This document shows, piece after piece, positions 56,529-56,717 of a stretch of DNA of 56,717 nucleotides. The stretch covers positions 1-56,717 of the forward strand of contig JAFEFF010000089.1 in the NCBI GenBank assembly GCA_018240745.1. The letters are read 5' to 3'. Made by a program: the position numbers and the translations under genes. This DNA comes from Pseudomonadota bacterium. Its GTDB lineage: Bacteria > Pseudomonadota > Alphaproteobacteria > Reyranellales > Reyranellaceae. The notes under the pieces were generated by a model that was given only the letters and a program-made list of their open reading frames with translations, made no database searches and was not told where the DNA came from. The stretch's first letter is position 1; every line of letters starts with the position of its first letter.

Positions 56529-56717
56529 CGGATTTCCTCTGTCCCTGCGCGACATCCGCCGCACCTTCCAGCAGGGCGACCGCAAGCTGGAAGTGCTGCG
56601 CGGCGTCTCGCTCGACCTCAGGGCCGGCGAGATCGTCGCGCTGGTCGGCCAGTCCGGCAGCGGCAAGTCGACCCTGCTGCATATCGCGGGCCTGCTCGAG
56701 CGGCCGGACGGCGGCGA
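56521..56717 (+). CDS. lolD: Lipoprotein-releasing ABC transporter ATPase, N-terminal part
   Basis: Cut by the window end; 65 complete codons visible. The reading [16 protein letters not shown] leads to Walker [10 protein letters not shown], then [14 protein letters not shown], the pattern of LolD/MacB-type ATPases. It powers the two preceding permeases. ATG 56521 overlaps the second permease by eight bases, so the three genes are coupled. Walker B and the signature motif lie beyond the window. Confidence 0.93.
   Translation, partial: MSDGFPLSLRDIRRTFQQGDRKLEVLRGVSLDLRAGEIVALVGQSGSGKSTLLHIAGLLERPDGG

Overview
The window is GC-rich chromosomal DNA (about two thirds G+C by eye), almost completely filled with genes, from an alphaproteobacterium. 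The gene order tRNA-Leu, tig, clpP, clpX, lon, hupB, tRNA-Val, tRNA-Asp, nuoA-N, birA, coaX, RNase J, mce, DUF1467, followed by proS and lolCED, is characteristic of Alphaproteobacteria. The short (437 aa) proline--tRNA ligase, separate nuoC and nuoD, and the Bug-type solute receptor agree. A Rhodospirillales/Reyranella-like soil or freshwater heterotroph is my best guess, but that is inference without a database search.

Layout. (1) 1-18720, accessory metabolism and transport: the 3' end of a molybdenum hydroxylase large subunit and its FAD subunit; pyroglutamyl-peptidase; an enolase-superfamily dehydratase; a two-gene RND efflux system (minus strand) divergent from its TetR regulator across a shared operator; a zinc-type CDF exporter; a minus-strand operon of D-aminoacylase, small monooxygenase and PhyH dioxygenase; a tartrate/D-malate-type dehydrogenase with a Bug receptor; a small basic secreted protein; a membrane protein of unknown function; a TauD dioxygenase; and a MaoC-like hydratase plus CaiB CoA-transferase pair. 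(2) 18720-24110, nitrogen control and regulators: glnB-glnA behind a sigma-54-like promoter, an aminotransferase, then three adjacent paralogous TetR-type regulators. (3) 24120-32610, tRNA-His/nnr, tRNA-Leu/tig, the clpP/clpX/lon proteolysis block, hupB and tRNA-Val. (4) 32610-50940, tRNA-Asp and the 14-gene complex I operon, running by short overlaps into birA, coaX, rnj, mce and a DUF1467 gene, closed by a strong terminator. (5) 50941-56717, an NCS2 purine permease divergent from proS, then two tandem LolC/E-type permeases and the start of lolD (cut by the window end).

How it fits together. Regions 3-5 are housekeeping (protein quality control, nucleoid, respiration, cofactors, translation, lipoprotein export). 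Region 1 suggests scavenging of carboxylates, D-amino-acid derivatives and CoA-linked acids, with efflux under local TetR control.

Non-coding structure is informative. tRNA-His and tRNA-Leu have near-identical promoters (TTGAC[G/C]-N17-TAGGAAG). Three of the four tRNA genes sit directly upstream of protein-coding operons. proS and the TetR gene look leaderless. Several long palindromic intergenic elements recur in the window. I found no CRISPR array, prophage, insertion sequence or rRNA, and nothing I can defend as a wholly new system. The best leads are the triplicated TetR regulators, the tRNA-linked leaderless nnr arrangement, the interspersed palindromes, and the altered nucleotide-binding motif in CoaX.
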